A DNA stretch of 64,000 nucleotides from Afipia sp. P52-10 (GCF_000516555.1 NZ_AZSJ01000003.1:2785993-2849992); one strand, 5' to 3'; numbered from the stretch's first letter, positions 10,320-19,183 are shown. The notes: generated by a model not told the origin, from the sequence alone. A program made the numbers and translations.

Positions 10320-10946
10320 TCACACCGGAAAGCCTTGTTGGCGGAGTTCCTGCGCCAGGTTTTCGCTGCTGACATAGTGATGCGCGTGCATGCCGATGGC
10401 GCGGGCGGCGTCTGCATTCTTCACGACGTCGTCGATGAACAGGCAGTCGGCCGCCTTCAGGTGGTAGCGGTCGAGCAGCAGCTGATAAATCGCAGGGTCC
10501 GGCTTCAGCAGGTGTTCGGCGCCTGAGACGATCATGCCGTCGAAGCCGTTCAGGAACGGAAACACCTCACGGGCGACGTCGTATTTCTCGGCCGAGAAAT
10601 TGGTGATGGCGTAGGTCGGCACGCCTTTGCCGCGTAGCTTCTCCAGCAACGCAACGTTGCTCATGATCGGCTGCGAGACGGTTTCCACCCAGCGTTCGTC
10701 GAAGGCGCGGATGGCGTCGGCATGATCGGGGTAGAGCGCAATGCGCTCGGCGACGGCCTTCGCCCATGGCCGGCCGCGATCCTGTTCGAGATTCCACGCG
10801 GGCGTGCAGACCTCGCTCAGAAACCATTCCATCCGCTCCGGGTCGTCGAAGATCTTGCGGTAGAGGTATCGGGGGTCCCAGTCGAGCAGAACGCCGCCGA
10901 TATCGAACACGACAATGCTGGGGCGGGAGGATGGCATCGCGATCAC
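10320..10946 (-). CDS. HAD-superfamily hydrolase
   Basis: A 208-residue HAD hydrolase. Motif I is VVFDIGGVLLDWD with the nucleophile Asp near residue 14, motif II is the Thr/Asn of YAITNFS, the Lys is in LLKPDPAIYQLL, and motif IV is LFIDDVVKNADAARAIGM. The cap is the small helical C1 type seen in YihX/2-haloacid dehalogenase relatives. The gene starts at GTG 10946 or ATG 10937. It lies downstream of the MoxR gene on the same strand with a hairpin between them. Sugar phosphatase or haloacid dehalogenase are both possible. Confidence 0.85.
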   Translation of the reverse strand: MIAMPSSRPSIVVFDIGGVLLDWDPRYLYRKIFDDPERMEWFLSEVCTPAWNLEQDRGRPWAKAVAERIALYPDHADAIRAFDERWVETVSQPIMSNVALLEKLRGKGVPTYAITNFSAEKYDVAREVFPFLNGFDGMIVSGAEHLLKPDPAIYQLLLDRYHLKAADCLFIDDVVKNADAARAIGMHAHHYVSSENLAQELRQQGFPV

Positions 10947-10963
10947 ACGGCTTTGACAAGGAT

Positions 10964-10995
10964 CGGGCGGGACCTCTTTGCAGAAATCCCGCCCG
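10964..10995 (-). terminator. Hairpin between moxR-like and HAD genes
   Basis: The inverted repeat CGGGCGGGA (10964-10972)/TCCCGCCCG (10987-10995) has a 14-base loop, in the 87-base gap after the MoxR gene. It lacks a good T tract on the minus strand, so it may attenuate rather than fully terminate. Confidence 0.4.
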
Positions 10996-11033
10996 CGATG
11001 CCAATCAAAATGGAAGTCCGGTTGTTACCGCGC

Positions 11034-11876
11034 TCAGACGTCCCTGCGGCTGAGGAAGGCCAGCCGCTCGAACAGATGCACGTCCTGTTCGTTCTTGAGC
11101 AGCGCGCCATGCAACGGCGGGATCAGCTTGCGCGGATCGCGTTCGCGCAGCATCTCCGGCGTCATGTCTTCGTTGAGCAAGAGCTTCAGCCAGTCGAGCA
11201 GTTCGGAGGTCGACGGCTTCTTCTTCAGGCCAGGCACCTCGCGCACCTCGAAGAAGATGCGCAGCGCCTCTTCCACCAGCCGCTGCTTGATACCGGGGAA
11301 ATGCACGTCGACGATCTGCGCCATCGTCTCCTGATCCGGGAACTTGATGTAGTGGAAGAAGCAGCGGCGCAGGAAGGCGTCCGGCAGCTCCTTCTCGTTG
11401 TTCGAGGTGATCATGATGATCGGGCGCTGCTTCGCCTTGATGTTCTCGCCGGTCTCGTAAACGAAGAACTCCATACGATCGAGCTCGAGCAGCAGGTCGT
11501 TCGGGAATTCGATGTCGGCCTTGTCCACCTCGTCGATCAGGAGCACGGGACGCTTCTCGGAGGTGAAGGCCTCCCACAGCTTGCCGCGCTTGATGTAGTT
11601 GGAGATGTCGGTCACCCGCTTGTCGCCGAGCTGGCTGTCGCGCAGGCGCGAGACCGCATCGTACTCGTAGAGGCCCTGCTGCGCCTTGGTGGTGGATTTG
11701 ATGTGCCAGGTGATCAGCGGAGCGTCGAGCGCCTTGGAGACCTCCTCGGCCAGCACGGTTTTGCCGGTCCCCGGCTCGCCCTTGATCAGCAGCGGACGCT
11801 CCAGCACGATCGATGCGTTGACGGCGATCTTCAGGTCATCGGTGGCGACGTAGTTCTTGGTTCCGGTGAATTTCAT
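11034..11876 (-). CDS. MoxR-family AAA+ ATPase (CoxD-like)
   Basis: A 280-residue AAA+ protein: Walker A GEPGTGKT (about 33-40), Walker B LLIDEVDKAD, sensor 1 in MITSNNEKELPD, and an arginine finger in FLRRCFFHY. MoxR ATPases act with von Willebrand factor A proteins as metal- or cofactor-insertion chaperones; CoxD/CoxE of CO dehydrogenase are the named example. The matching VWA gene is the divergent gene at 12589, separated by a small membrane-protein gene, rather than directly downstream as in the classical arrangement. No target oxidoreductase lies in the window. Confidence 0.9.
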   Translation of the reverse strand: MKFTGTKNYVATDDLKIAVNASIVLERPLLIKGEPGTGKTVLAEEVSKALDAPLITWHIKSTTKAQQGLYEYDAVSRLRDSQLGDKRVTDISNYIKRGKLWEAFTSEKRPVLLIDEVDKADIEFPNDLLLELDRMEFFVYETGENIKAKQRPIIMITSNNEKELPDAFLRRCFFHYIKFPDQETMAQIVDVHFPGIKQRLVEEALRIFFEVREVPGLKKKPSTSELLDWLKLLLNEDMTPEMLRERDPRKLIPPLHGALLKNEQDVHLFERLAFLSRRDV

Positions 11877-12017
11877 TGGAGTGCCTTGGTTCTTCCTTTG
11901 GTTTCTTAAAAGACGCCGCCAATGTTGTCGTCCTGGCGTAGCCTGTTCCGGTACGCGATCGGTGGCGGGAGCAGTCCGGCAGCCGATCGGGCACCTTCAA
12001 CTTTCAAATCCTGTTCC

Positions 12018-12269
12018 TCACGCTCGCCTGATCAGCGAAAGGATCACGAGCACGATCACGCCGCCGATCGCTGCATTGATAATGGCACGAACGATGCCGG
12101 AGCCGATCGCGATGCCGAGTTGCGGCAACAGCCACCCGGCAACCACCGCACCGACGATGCCGATGACAATATTGCCGATCAGTCCGAAGCCGCCGCCCTT
12201 GACGATCAAGCCCGCGAGCCAGCCTGCAATAGCACCGACAACGAGCCAGGCAATCACCGATTCAACCAT
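12018..12269 (-). CDS. GlsB/YeaQ/YmgE family small membrane protein
   Basis: An 83-residue hydrophobic protein of the transglycosylase-associated (GlsB/YeaQ/YmgE) family: three membrane segments with the signature GAIAGWLAGLIVKGGGFGLIGNI and further GxxxG packing. The start is the ATG at 12269, because GGGGGAGG lies five bases upstream; the ATG at 12284 contributes to that ribosome site. Members are stress-induced inner-membrane proteins of unclear biochemistry. It sits between the MoxR gene (same strand) and the divergent VWA gene. Confidence 0.88.
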   Translation of the reverse strand: MVESVIAWLVVGAIAGWLAGLIVKGGGFGLIGNIVIGIVGAVVAGWLLPQLGIAIGSGIVRAIINAAIGGVIVLVILSLIRRA

Positions 12270-12588
12270 AAGAACCTCCCCCATTGTTCGTTACCCCATT
12301 ACGGCCCGTTGCCCACGATCCGCCGGACAGTTCGTCCCATCGGCCTCTCTGGGTCTGGACGGCTTAGCTCTCAAGGCCTCGGCCCTGCAAGCGCTCCGGA
12401 GCCCCATCTTTAGCTTCGGAACAGTCAGTGTAGTGGAATTACTGGCCCGGTCCAGCGCAGCACCGGCAAATTGGCCTGCCCAGCTCTGCTTTCGCCGCGT
12501 ATGGGCTTGCACAAGGCGAGGGCAGCGGTGGCCCTGTAGTGGGCATTGATCTCTTGACGCGGCGCGTGGTCCCGTCACACTGTCGGGC
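12270..12588. other. Intergenic region between YeaQ-like and VWA genes
   Basis: About 320 bases between divergent genes. I see no supported gene or strong hairpin; it must hold promoters for both sides. The plus-strand VWA start at 12589 follows a G-rich stretch without a classical ribosome site. Confidence 0.35.
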
Positions 12589-13764
12589 ATGTTCCTGCAA
12601 TTCTTCTCTTCGCTGCGCGAGGCGCAGATTCCCGTCACCCTGCGTGAGTATCTCACGCTGATGGAGGCGCTCGACAACGATCTCGCCGAGCAGTCGGTCG
12701 AGAATTTCTATTATCTGGCGCGCAGCGCGCTGGTGAAGGACGAGCGCAATCTCGACAAGTTCGACCGCGTATTCGGCGTGACCTTCAAGGGACTCGAGAG
12801 CCTGCTCGATGCGCTCGACAAGGCCGACATCCCTGAAGAGTGGCTGAAGAAGCTGGTCGACAAATACCTCACTGAGGAAGAGAAGAAGCAGATCGAGGCT
12901 ATGGGCTGGGAGAAGCTCATGGAAACGCTGCGCAAGCGCCTCGAAGAGCAGAAGGGTCGCCATCAGGGCGGCAACAAGTGGATCGGCACCGCCGGTACCT
13001 CGCCGTTCGGCGCTGAGGGTTACAATCCGGCAGGCGTTCGCATTGGTCAGAAGAAGAACCGCAACTTCAGCGCGGTGAAGGTCTGGGACAAGCGCGAGTT
13101 CAAGGATCTCGACGGCAACATCGAGCTCGGCATCCGTAATATCAAGATCGCGCTGCGGCGGCTGCGCAAGTTCGCCCGCACCGGTTCGCCGGACGAGCTC
13201 GATCTCGATACCACGATCAAGAAGACCGCCAACCAGGGCTACCTCGACCTGCACATGCGCCCCGAGCGGCGCAATGCCGTGAAGGTGCTGATTTTCTTCG
13301 ACATCGGCGGTTCGATGGATTCGCACATCGCCACCTGCGAGGAGCTGTTCTCGGCGGCGAAGACCGAATTCAAGCACATGGAGTATTTCTACTTCCACAA
13401 CTGCCTCTACGAGAGTGTGTGGAAGGACAATCGCCGCCGCTTCACCGACCGCACCAAGACGTGGGACGTGATGCACAAGTATCCGCATGATTATAAGATC
13501 ATTTTCGTCGGCGACGCCTCGATGTCGCCCTACGAGATCATGATGCCGGGTGGCTCGGTCGAGCACGTCAACGAGGAGGCGGGCTCGGTCTGGATGGAGC
13601 GCATCACGCGGCTCTATCCGCATGCAGTGTGGCTCAATCCGGTGGCGCAGAAGCACTGGAGCTATTCGGAATCCATCACCATCATCAAGAAGGCGATGAA
13701 CGACCGTATGTTCCCGCTGACGATCGAGGGGCTGGACAACGCCATGCGCGAGCTGGTGCGGTAG
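12589..13764 (+). CDS. VWA (CoxE-like) protein, MoxR partner
   Basis: A 391-residue protein with an N-terminal helical region (MFLQFFSSLREAQIPVTLREYL, typical of CoxE-like proteins) and a C-terminal von Willebrand A domain beginning at KVLIFFDIGGSMDSH. The MIDAS motif DxSxS appears as D238-I-G-G-S242, so the first Ser is Gly. That variant is, as I recall, common in this subfamily, so metal binding may still occur. The middle is charged (EEEKKQIEAMGWEKLMETLRKR in two segments). The expected partner is the MoxR ATPase at 11034-11876. Its role is probably assembly or activation of a metalloenzyme not seen here. Confidence 0.85.
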   Translation: MFLQFFSSLREAQIPVTLREYLTLMEALDNDLAEQSVENFYYLARSALVKDERNLDKFDRVFGVTFKGLESLLDALDKADIPEEWLKKLVDKYLTEEEKKQIEAMGWEKLMETLRKRLEEQKGRHQGGNKWIGTAGTSPFGAEGYNPAGVRIGQKKNRNFSAVKVWDKREFKDLDGNIELGIRNIKIALRRLRKFARTGSPDELDLDTTIKKTANQGYLDLHMRPERRNAVKVLIFFDIGGSMDSHIATCEELFSAAKTEFKHMEYFYFHNCLYESVWKDNRRRFTDRTKTWDVMHKYPHDYKIIFVGDASMSPYEIMMPGGSVEHVNEEAGSVWMERITRLYPHAVWLNPVAQKHWSYSESITIIKKAMNDRMFPLTIEGLDNAMRELVR

Positions 13765-13902
13765 TTCGCCGGCAGACGTCCTGCGGGCTGGGCTGCAACA
13801 GCACGCGGGTCCTTGATAAGATCACGTCCGACGATAATGTCACATCCGAACGGCCGCGCGCCGCTCGGATCAGAAGAACAATCGAACCAAGGAGATCGAC
13901 GC

Positions 13903-14328
13903 ATGCCGCAAACCATCACCCGCGGTTACAAAGCCATGCTCGATGAGGCGAATGCGCAAATCGAGACGATCCCGGCTGCGGACGCCGTCAAGAGTTTCCC
14001 GAAGGGAGGCGTCGATCTCGCCGATACGGTGATCGTCGATCTGCGCGACCCGCGCGAAATCGAGCGCGAAGGCCGCATTCCCGGCGCCTTCTCCTGCCCG
14101 CGCGGCATGCTGGAATTCTGGATTGATCCGGCGAGCCCCTATGCCAAGCCGATCTTCCAGGAAGACAAGAAGTTCATTTTCCACTGTGCGAGCGGCTGGC
14201 GCTCGGCCCTTGCGGCAAAGGTCGCGCAGGAGATGGGGCTGAAGCCGGTTGCGCATATCGGCGGCGGCTTCACCGCCTGGCGTGACGCGGGCGGTGCGGT
14301 CGAGAAGGTCGAACCGAAGAAGAAGTGA
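13903..14328 (+). CDS. Rhodanese-like sulfurtransferase, single domain
   Basis: A 141-residue cytoplasmic rhodanese domain. VIVDLRDPREIEREGRIPGA is the typical first half; the active-site loop is HCASGWRSA with Cys95, which carries a persulfide during transfer; GGFTAWRDAG is the usual C-terminal motif. ATG 13903 is chosen for the AAGGAG eight bases before it. A two-domain sulfurtransferase gene follows 177 bases later on the same strand, forming a small sulfur-transfer neighbourhood. Confidence 0.9.
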   Translation: MPQTITRGYKAMLDEANAQIETIPAADAVKSFPKGGVDLADTVIVDLRDPREIEREGRIPGAFSCPRGMLEFWIDPASPYAKPIFQEDKKFIFHCASGWRSALAAKVAQEMGLKPVAHIGGGFTAWRDAGGAVEKVEPKKK

Positions 14329-14505
14329 GCCGAGATGCCGTCCGGTATCGCTGTGCGGGCCCCCATGCGGGCCCGCGGTTGTTTGCGGCGGCTGAACGCG
14401 GAGTGCGCAAGCGCCATTCGGCAATCTGCGGCGGTCGTGTTATGAGCGAGCACGCCGCGGCGGCGATCGCCAGCCGCGCAACGGGCCCGATCATTGGAGA
14501 TGCCG

Positions 14506-15360
14506 ATGGCACGCGATCCTCTCGTCACCACGCAATGGCTGGCCGACCGCCTCAATGATCCCCGTGTGAAGGTGCTCGACGCCTCGTTCAAGATGCCGGG
14601 CGTGCTGCCGTTGCCGAAGGACGATTATCTCGACGAACATATTCCGGGCGCGGTGTTCTTCGATGTCGACGCGGTCTCCGATCATTCCAGTTCGCTGCCG
14701 CATATGTTTCCGAGCGCCGAGCAGTTCGGCCGCGATGTCGGCGCGCTTGGCGTCGGCAATGGCGATACCGTCGTGATCTACGATTCCGGTGGCTGGGTTG
14801 CAGCCCCGCGCGCATGGTGGATGTTCCTGAGCTTCGGTTACGCCGATGTGTATGTTCTCGATGGCGGTTTGAAGAAGTGGCGAGCCGAGGGCCGTCCCGT
14901 CGAGAGTGGCGCCGTCACGCCAAAGCCTGCGACGTTCACGGCGACATTCGACGCCGCTCGTGTTCGGACCATGCAGCAGATGGTGGCCAACGTCGCAAGC
15001 GGAACCGAACAGGTGATCGACGCGCGCGCCGCCGATCGCTTCGAGGGACGGGTCGCCGAGCCGCGTCCGGGCCTCCGTTCCGGACACATTCCCGGCAGCC
15101 GCAATCTTCCATACGGAAATCTGATCGCGGCGGACGGCACGATGAAGCCGCTCTCGGAGTTGCGGGCGGCCTTCGGCAGCATCGGTGTCGATCTGGCGAA
15201 ACCGGTGACGACGAGTTGCGGTTCGGGCGTTTCGGCGGCGGTGTTGACGCTGGCGCTTTACCGCCTCGGCATCGATAATCCTGCGCTCTACGACGGCTCG
15301 TGGTCGGAATGGGGCGTGCAGGGTGGCCCGGGGATCGCGACCGGTCCGGCAGCTTCCTGA
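14506..15360 (+). CDS. sseA: 3-mercaptopyruvate/thiosulfate sulfurtransferase
   Basis: A 284-residue tandem-rhodanese protein. The N-terminal domain is inactive-type (YDSGGWVAAPRAWWM); the C-terminal domain carries the catalytic loop CGSGVSAAV with Cys238. The CGSGVS loop is that of SseA-type mercaptopyruvate sulfurtransferases, and GHIPGSRNLPYGNL is the matching upstream motif. ATG 14506 has GGAG six bases upstream. It moves sulfur from 3-mercaptopyruvate (or thiosulfate) to acceptors such as cyanide or thioredoxin. Confidence 0.9.
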   Translation: MARDPLVTTQWLADRLNDPRVKVLDASFKMPGVLPLPKDDYLDEHIPGAVFFDVDAVSDHSSSLPHMFPSAEQFGRDVGALGVGNGDTVVIYDSGGWVAAPRAWWMFLSFGYADVYVLDGGLKKWRAEGRPVESGAVTPKPATFTATFDAARVRTMQQMVANVASGTEQVIDARAADRFEGRVAEPRPGLRSGHIPGSRNLPYGNLIAADGTMKPLSELRAAFGSIGVDLAKPVTTSCGSGVSAAVLTLALYRLGIDNPALYDGSWSEWGVQGGPGIATGPAAS

Positions 15361-15410
15361 TGCGCTGAAGTCCGGCGATCGGCAGCACGGTTATGGCGAA
15401 GCGCCGCTGT

Positions 15411-15514
15411 TAAAACATGACCCGGAAAGTGTGAAGCGGTTTTCCGAAGCGATTATGCTTGAACACTGAGCTAAAGCGCGAAGATGATTCATCCAAACCT
15501 CGTCGCGCTTTAGC
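15411..15514. repeat. Composite palindromic extragenic repeat
   Basis: Two inverted repeats lie side by side. CCGGAAA.../TTTTCCG occurs within 15421-15446, bracketed by ACATGA and TTATG. A 12-bp repeat GCTAAAGCGCGA (15470-15481)/TCGCGCTTTAGC (15503-15514) follows. The wording AAAGTGTGAAGCGGTTTTCCG is typical of repeats scattered through rhizobial genomes. It sits 3' of the sulfurtransferase gene and 3' of the convergent hypothetical gene, where it could also act as a bidirectional terminator. Confidence 0.7.
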
Positions 15515-15561
15515 GCCTGACTGAACGTTGCAGGCGGCGGTCGTCACCAACACGGATGAGA

Positions 15562-16596
15562 TTAATTCGTTCCCGCGACCGGCGGAAAGCCGAACGGATT
15601 GCTGGCCGCCGCGGCTGCGGCGTTGGCTCTTGCCTGAGCGATGGCATGCGCCCGCGCGGCGGCAACGCGACGGGCGGCCTGAGTGGCGCGCACGCGCGCC
15701 TGCTGCTTTTGTTTTGCGGCGAGTTGCCGGCGATGCGCTTCGCGCGCCGCAGGATCGACGCGTGGGCGGGGAATGCGCACTTCGCGTGCCGGCAGCGGCT
15801 TGATGTCGGCGTTCGGCGGCGCCGCAGCTTCGTTGAGTGCGGCGATTATCGCCGGCGGTGGAATCTCGATCATCCGATCATCGACTTTCAGCGTATCGGC
15901 AACGGACGATGCTGGCTTTTCGACGCCATCGCTTGCGGCGGTGTCCGCACTGGCGGAAGCTGGCGGCGCAGCTGCGCTCACTGCGATCGGGGCTGCTGGA
16001 GCGGCCGGGGAGGGAGGGGCGCCATGCGGCTCCGGCACGAGCGCGGCGAGGGCAACCGGGGCCGAAGTCTGACGCGTTGGGTCTTCGGAGACGGAGGCGG
16101 TCTCCTGCGCAGCCGCTTCCGAAGCGGGAGCCGCGCTCGCGCTGCCGTCGTGGGCGGCTTCCGTCGGCGGACCAGGAGGCGGCTGGTCGGACACCACCGC
16201 CGTCGTTGACGGTTGCGGCCCTGCTGGCGGCGTTGTTACGAGGGCGGCAGGTCGTGGTTCGTCGGCGCGGGCGGACGCAGGCGCATCCCCGGTGGGTTCA
16301 GCGGACACAGTGGCGACGGGTTCGGCCGGCGGCGCCGACGGAGACTGCGCCGTTGTCGTTCGGGCTGGCGGTTCGGTTTCAGGCTCGACCCGCAGCATCG
16401 CCAGGGTCGGCGGGGCATGGTTGGCCTGGCCGCTGTCCATACGCGCAATGACCGGCGCTTCGATCGGCTTCCAAAGCGGAGCGCTGGCGATGTTTTCGTG
16501 GGCTGAGCGGAGGAAGGCGGCAGCGCCCAGCCCGAAGATCAGCAGGGATACCGACAGCAGCACGATTGCGAAGAGAATCCGGAATCCGGGTAGCAT
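15562..16596 (-). CDS. Membrane-anchored Ala/Pro-rich hypothetical protein
   Basis: A 344-residue protein if started at ATG 16596, which directly precedes a single transmembrane segment (FRILFAIVLLSVSLLIFGLG). The rest is a low-complexity Ala/Pro/Thr-rich periplasmic linker of about 200 residues, then VDDRMIEIPPPAIIAALNEA, and an Ala/Arg/Gln-rich helical tail with repeated Arg and Ala. An upstream extension to 16722 is open but lacks a ribosome site. There is no enzyme motif. Topology suggests a protein anchored in the inner membrane and spanning the periplasm. I do not recognise a family. Confidence 0.65.
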   Translation of the reverse strand: MLPGFRILFAIVLLSVSLLIFGLGAAAFLRSAHENIASAPLWKPIEAPVIARMDSGQANHAPPTLAMLRVEPETEPPARTTTAQSPSAPPAEPVATVSAEPTGDAPASARADEPRPAALVTTPPAGPQPSTTAVVSDQPPPGPPTEAAHDGSASAAPASEAAAQETASVSEDPTRQTSAPVALAALVPEPHGAPPSPAAPAAPIAVSAAAPPASASADTAASDGVEKPASSVADTLKVDDRMIEIPPPAIIAALNEAAAPPNADIKPLPAREVRIPRPRVDPAAREAHRRQLAAKQKQQARVRATQAARRVAAARAHAIAQARANAAAAAASNPFGFPPVAGTN

Positions 16597-16978
16597 GGGA
16601 TCAATCAGCCCTTCCTCTTTCGCCGCTTCAGCCTCACGCCAGGAGGGGCAGGTCGGCCGCGCACGCTCGACAACTCGGAACGCAACTGGCCCCGGATGCG
16701 ATGGGCGCCGATATCGGCACACAGCGAATCAGGCTGAGGCCAGAATACCCCACGGGCCAGCATCCCTAAAAAAAAGATCAAAGCGGCGAACCACTTGACG
16801 GTATTTCGCCGCAAAGATGCGTCATTTAGGTCACTCACGCTAAGTTCAGGCCGTGCGCCGGACGTTTTCTTGTTACAGGTCTTGAATGTGCCGCGATCCT
16901 GGGGGATCAGCCGTTAACTCTGTTAACCTTATGGTTGCCCACGGACGGTATACCTGACGTTTCATCGAAGGGACGACG
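16597..16978. other. Divergent intergenic region with a direct repeat GTTAAC-TCT-GTTAAC
   Basis: About 380 bases between the minus-strand Ala/Pro-rich gene and the plus-strand L,D-transpeptidase. A direct repeat of GTTAAC occurs at 16913-16918 and 16922-16927, about 50 bases before the transpeptidase start, and could be an operator or an upstream promoter element. Otherwise I see no gene; the stretch 16750-16870 is only moderately AT-rich. Confidence 0.35.
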
Positions 16979-18148
16979 ATGGCTCAGCGTAAATTTGTGG
17001 TTCTTGCGATTTTGGCGACGGTCGGCGTGCTGGAAAGTTCCGGCGCGATCGCCCAGGTTTATGCGCCGTCTTCGTCGCAAGCTTATCCCGCCCAGACGTA
17101 TTCTTCGGGTTCCCCGAACTATCCGGGGCAGTCAGCGCCCTACGGCAACAACCCGTATTCGCAGCAACCGAATTTCGATGCACTCGACGATGATGACATG
17201 CAGCCGCAGAGTTCTGCGGCGCTGCCGTCGCCGGGACCGGTGCTCTCTCCGAATGATCCCCGTTACGGCCGCCCGATGGCGCCGCCGCCGGTGATCTATT
17301 CGGACCGTCCGTCCGGTCCGCCGCCCGCGTATTCCGATCGCGGTCAGCAGCAGCCGGGCTATGCCTATCAGGACGGTGCTGCAGTGCGCCCGCCGGAGGG
17401 TGTCGGCGGTGCCCCCGGTGCGGCGAATCCATCCCGGCCGGTGACCTTGGCCGCGCTTCCTCCGGAAGATCAGCCTGAGGTCGGCGCGCCGAAGGAGTTG
17501 CCGCCGAACCTCAAGCGGCAGGAGGTTTATTACGAGACCAAGGAGCCGCCAGGTACGATCGTCGTCGATACGCCGAACACACACCTTTATCTGGTGCTCG
17601 GCGGCAACCGGGCGATCCGTTACGGCGTTCGCGTCGGGCGGGACGGCTTCACCTGGACGGGCGTGCAGAAGATCACCCGCAAGGCCGAGTGGCCGGATTG
17701 GCATCCGCCGCCGGAAATGATCGAGCGTCAGCCCTATCTGCCGCGCTTCATGGCCGGCGGTGACGGCAACCCGCTTGGCGCGCGCGCGATGTATCTCGGC
17801 TCGACGGTCTACCGCATCCACGGTACCAACCAGCCGTCGACGATCGGCCAGTTTGTCTCGTCCGGCTGCGTTGGCATGCTCAACGAGGACGTGATCGATC
17901 TGTTCGATCGAGTGAAGGTCGGAACCCGCGTGGTGGTGCTGCCGGGCGGCAAGCCTGCGGCGCCGGCGATCGCCTCCGCACAGTCTTCGAATGCGGGCTC
18001 TCAGGGCGGCCAGCTGAACTACACACCGGTTCAGAACCAAGGCCAGACTCAAGGTGCAGCGCCCGGTCAGCCGCCAGCGTATCGTGGCGATGCGCGCTCG
18101 GATGCGACTACGGTGCAGCCGCTGCCGCCGCCGACCACGATCCGCTGA
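16979..18148 (+). CDS. YkuD-family L,D-transpeptidase with altered active-site motif
   Basis: A 389-residue exported protein: signal peptide ending near GAIAQ, a Pro/Gln/Tyr-rich linker to about residue 180, then a YkuD domain beginning GTIVVDTPNTHLYL. The catalytic His281 lies in HGTNQPS and the nucleophile Cys297 in SSGCVGM. The canonical motif is S-x-G-C-x-R; here the Arg is Gly299, while the second copy in this window (40474-41151) keeps Arg. YkuD enzymes make 3-3 peptidoglycan crosslinks or attach lipoprotein. A terminator follows directly. Activity is likely but the Arg loss could change substrate binding. Confidence 0.88.
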   Translation: MAQRKFVVLAILATVGVLESSGAIAQVYAPSSSQAYPAQTYSSGSPNYPGQSAPYGNNPYSQQPNFDALDDDDMQPQSSAALPSPGPVLSPNDPRYGRPMAPPPVIYSDRPSGPPPAYSDRGQQQPGYAYQDGAAVRPPEGVGGAPGAANPSRPVTLAALPPEDQPEVGAPKELPPNLKRQEVYYETKEPPGTIVVDTPNTHLYLVLGGNRAIRYGVRVGRDGFTWTGVQKITRKAEWPDWHPPPEMIERQPYLPRFMAGGDGNPLGARAMYLGSTVYRIHGTNQPSTIGQFVSSGCVGMLNEDVIDLFDRVKVGTRVVVLPGGKPAAPAIASAQSSNAGSQGGQLNYTPVQNQGQTQGAAPGQPPAYRGDARSDATTVQPLPPPTTIR

Positions 18149-18174
18149 AGCGGCGTCCGATCATCCCGGCCTTA

Positions 18175-18204
18175 AAGTCCCCGCGAGAGCGGGGACTTTT
18201 GTTT
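18175..18204 (+). terminator. Intrinsic terminator after the L,D-transpeptidase
   Basis: The stem AAGTCCCCGC (18175-18184)/GCGGGGACTT (18189-18198) has the tetraloop GAGA and is followed by TTGTTTT. It lies 26 bases after the stop and in front of the convergent dehydrogenase gene. Confidence 0.88.
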
Positions 18205-18226
18205 TCGGCCGCCTGTTCGCTGCGCG

Positions 18227-19183
18227 TTAGCCGATCTGCCGGACGGGCTTGCCGTCGAGCCAGCCGAGGATGTCCTCGACCATATCGCTGTAGTAGCGGC
18301 GATAGCCTTGCTCGGTCGCGTAGCCGAGATGGGGTGTCAGCACGACGTTGTCGAGTTTGCGGAATGGGTGATCGACCGGCAGCGGCTCTATCGAATACGT
18401 ATCCAGGCCCGCACCGGCGATGCGTTTCGCACGCAGCGCATCGAGCAGCGCGTCTTCATCGACGATCGGCCCGCGCGCGGTGTTGATCAAGTAGCTCGAT
18501 GGCTTCATGCGCGCCAGATCCTCGCGGCTGACCAGCCCGCGCGAGCGGGCGCTGAGGATGACGTGGATGCTGATGACATCCGAGGTCGCCATCAATTCCT
18601 CTTTTGGCAGATAGCCGACGCCGGCTTCGGCGCAGCGCTCCTTGGTCAGATTCTGGCTCCAGGCGTTGACCGTCATGCCGAGCGCCTTGGCGATGCCGGC
18701 GACACGCGTGCCGAGCTTGCCGAGGCCGATGATGCCCATCGTCTTGCCTTCGACATCCTGACCGAGCGTGATCTGCCACTTTTCGCCGGCCTTCATGCGT
18801 GCGTTCTCGAAGCCGATCCGGCGCGTCAGTTCGAGCATCAGCCCGATGGCGATGCCGGCGGTCGGATTGCCGAAGCTGCCGGTGCCGCACACGACAATAC
18901 CTTTCTCCTTGAGCGCCTCCATGTCGAACGAGGCATTGCGCGCGCCCGAGGTCAGGAGCAGTTTCAGCTTCGGCAGCGCCTCGACGATCTCGCGGCGGAA
19001 CGGCGTGCGCTCGCGCATCGCACAGATGATGTCGAAATCCGCCAGCGCCTTGATGACATTGTCCGGTGCGCCCAGATGGTCGTTGAAGACGGTGATGTCG
19101 ACCTTGCCTCGGAGCGGTGTCCAGTCCGCTAGGGTGAGAGCGACATTCTGGTAGTCGTCGAGGATCGCGCAGCGCAGGGTCAT
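18227..19183 (-). CDS. D-2-hydroxyacid dehydrogenase family protein
   Basis: A 318-residue NAD(P)-dependent dehydrogenase of the D-isomer 2-hydroxyacid family. The Rossmann motif is GIIGLGKLGTRVA; catalytic Arg is in INTARGPIVDEDAL (with the flanking Asp), Glu in the SIEPLP segment and His in LTPHLGYAT. The family includes phosphoglycerate, formate and hydroxypyruvate dehydrogenases. The substrate-binding domain TSGARNASFD is not diagnostic, so specificity is left open. It is convergent with the L,D-transpeptidase and separated from it by a terminator. Confidence 0.9.
   Translation of the reverse strand: MTLRCAILDDYQNVALTLADWTPLRGKVDITVFNDHLGAPDNVIKALADFDIICAMRERTPFRREIVEALPKLKLLLTSGARNASFDMEALKEKGIVVCGTGSFGNPTAGIAIGLMLELTRRIGFENARMKAGEKWQITLGQDVEGKTMGIIGLGKLGTRVAGIAKALGMTVNAWSQNLTKERCAEAGVGYLPKEELMATSDVISIHVILSARSRGLVSREDLARMKPSSYLINTARGPIVDEDALLDALRAKRIAGAGLDTYSIEPLPVDHPFRKLDNVVLTPHLGYATEQGYRRYYSDMVEDILGWLDGKPVRQIG

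Noticed and set aside
16913-16927. CtrA-type site (TTAA-N7-TTAA) before the L,D-transpeptidase
   Set aside because: The two TTAA cores are separated by 5 bases, not 7; reported only as a GTTAAC direct repeat.
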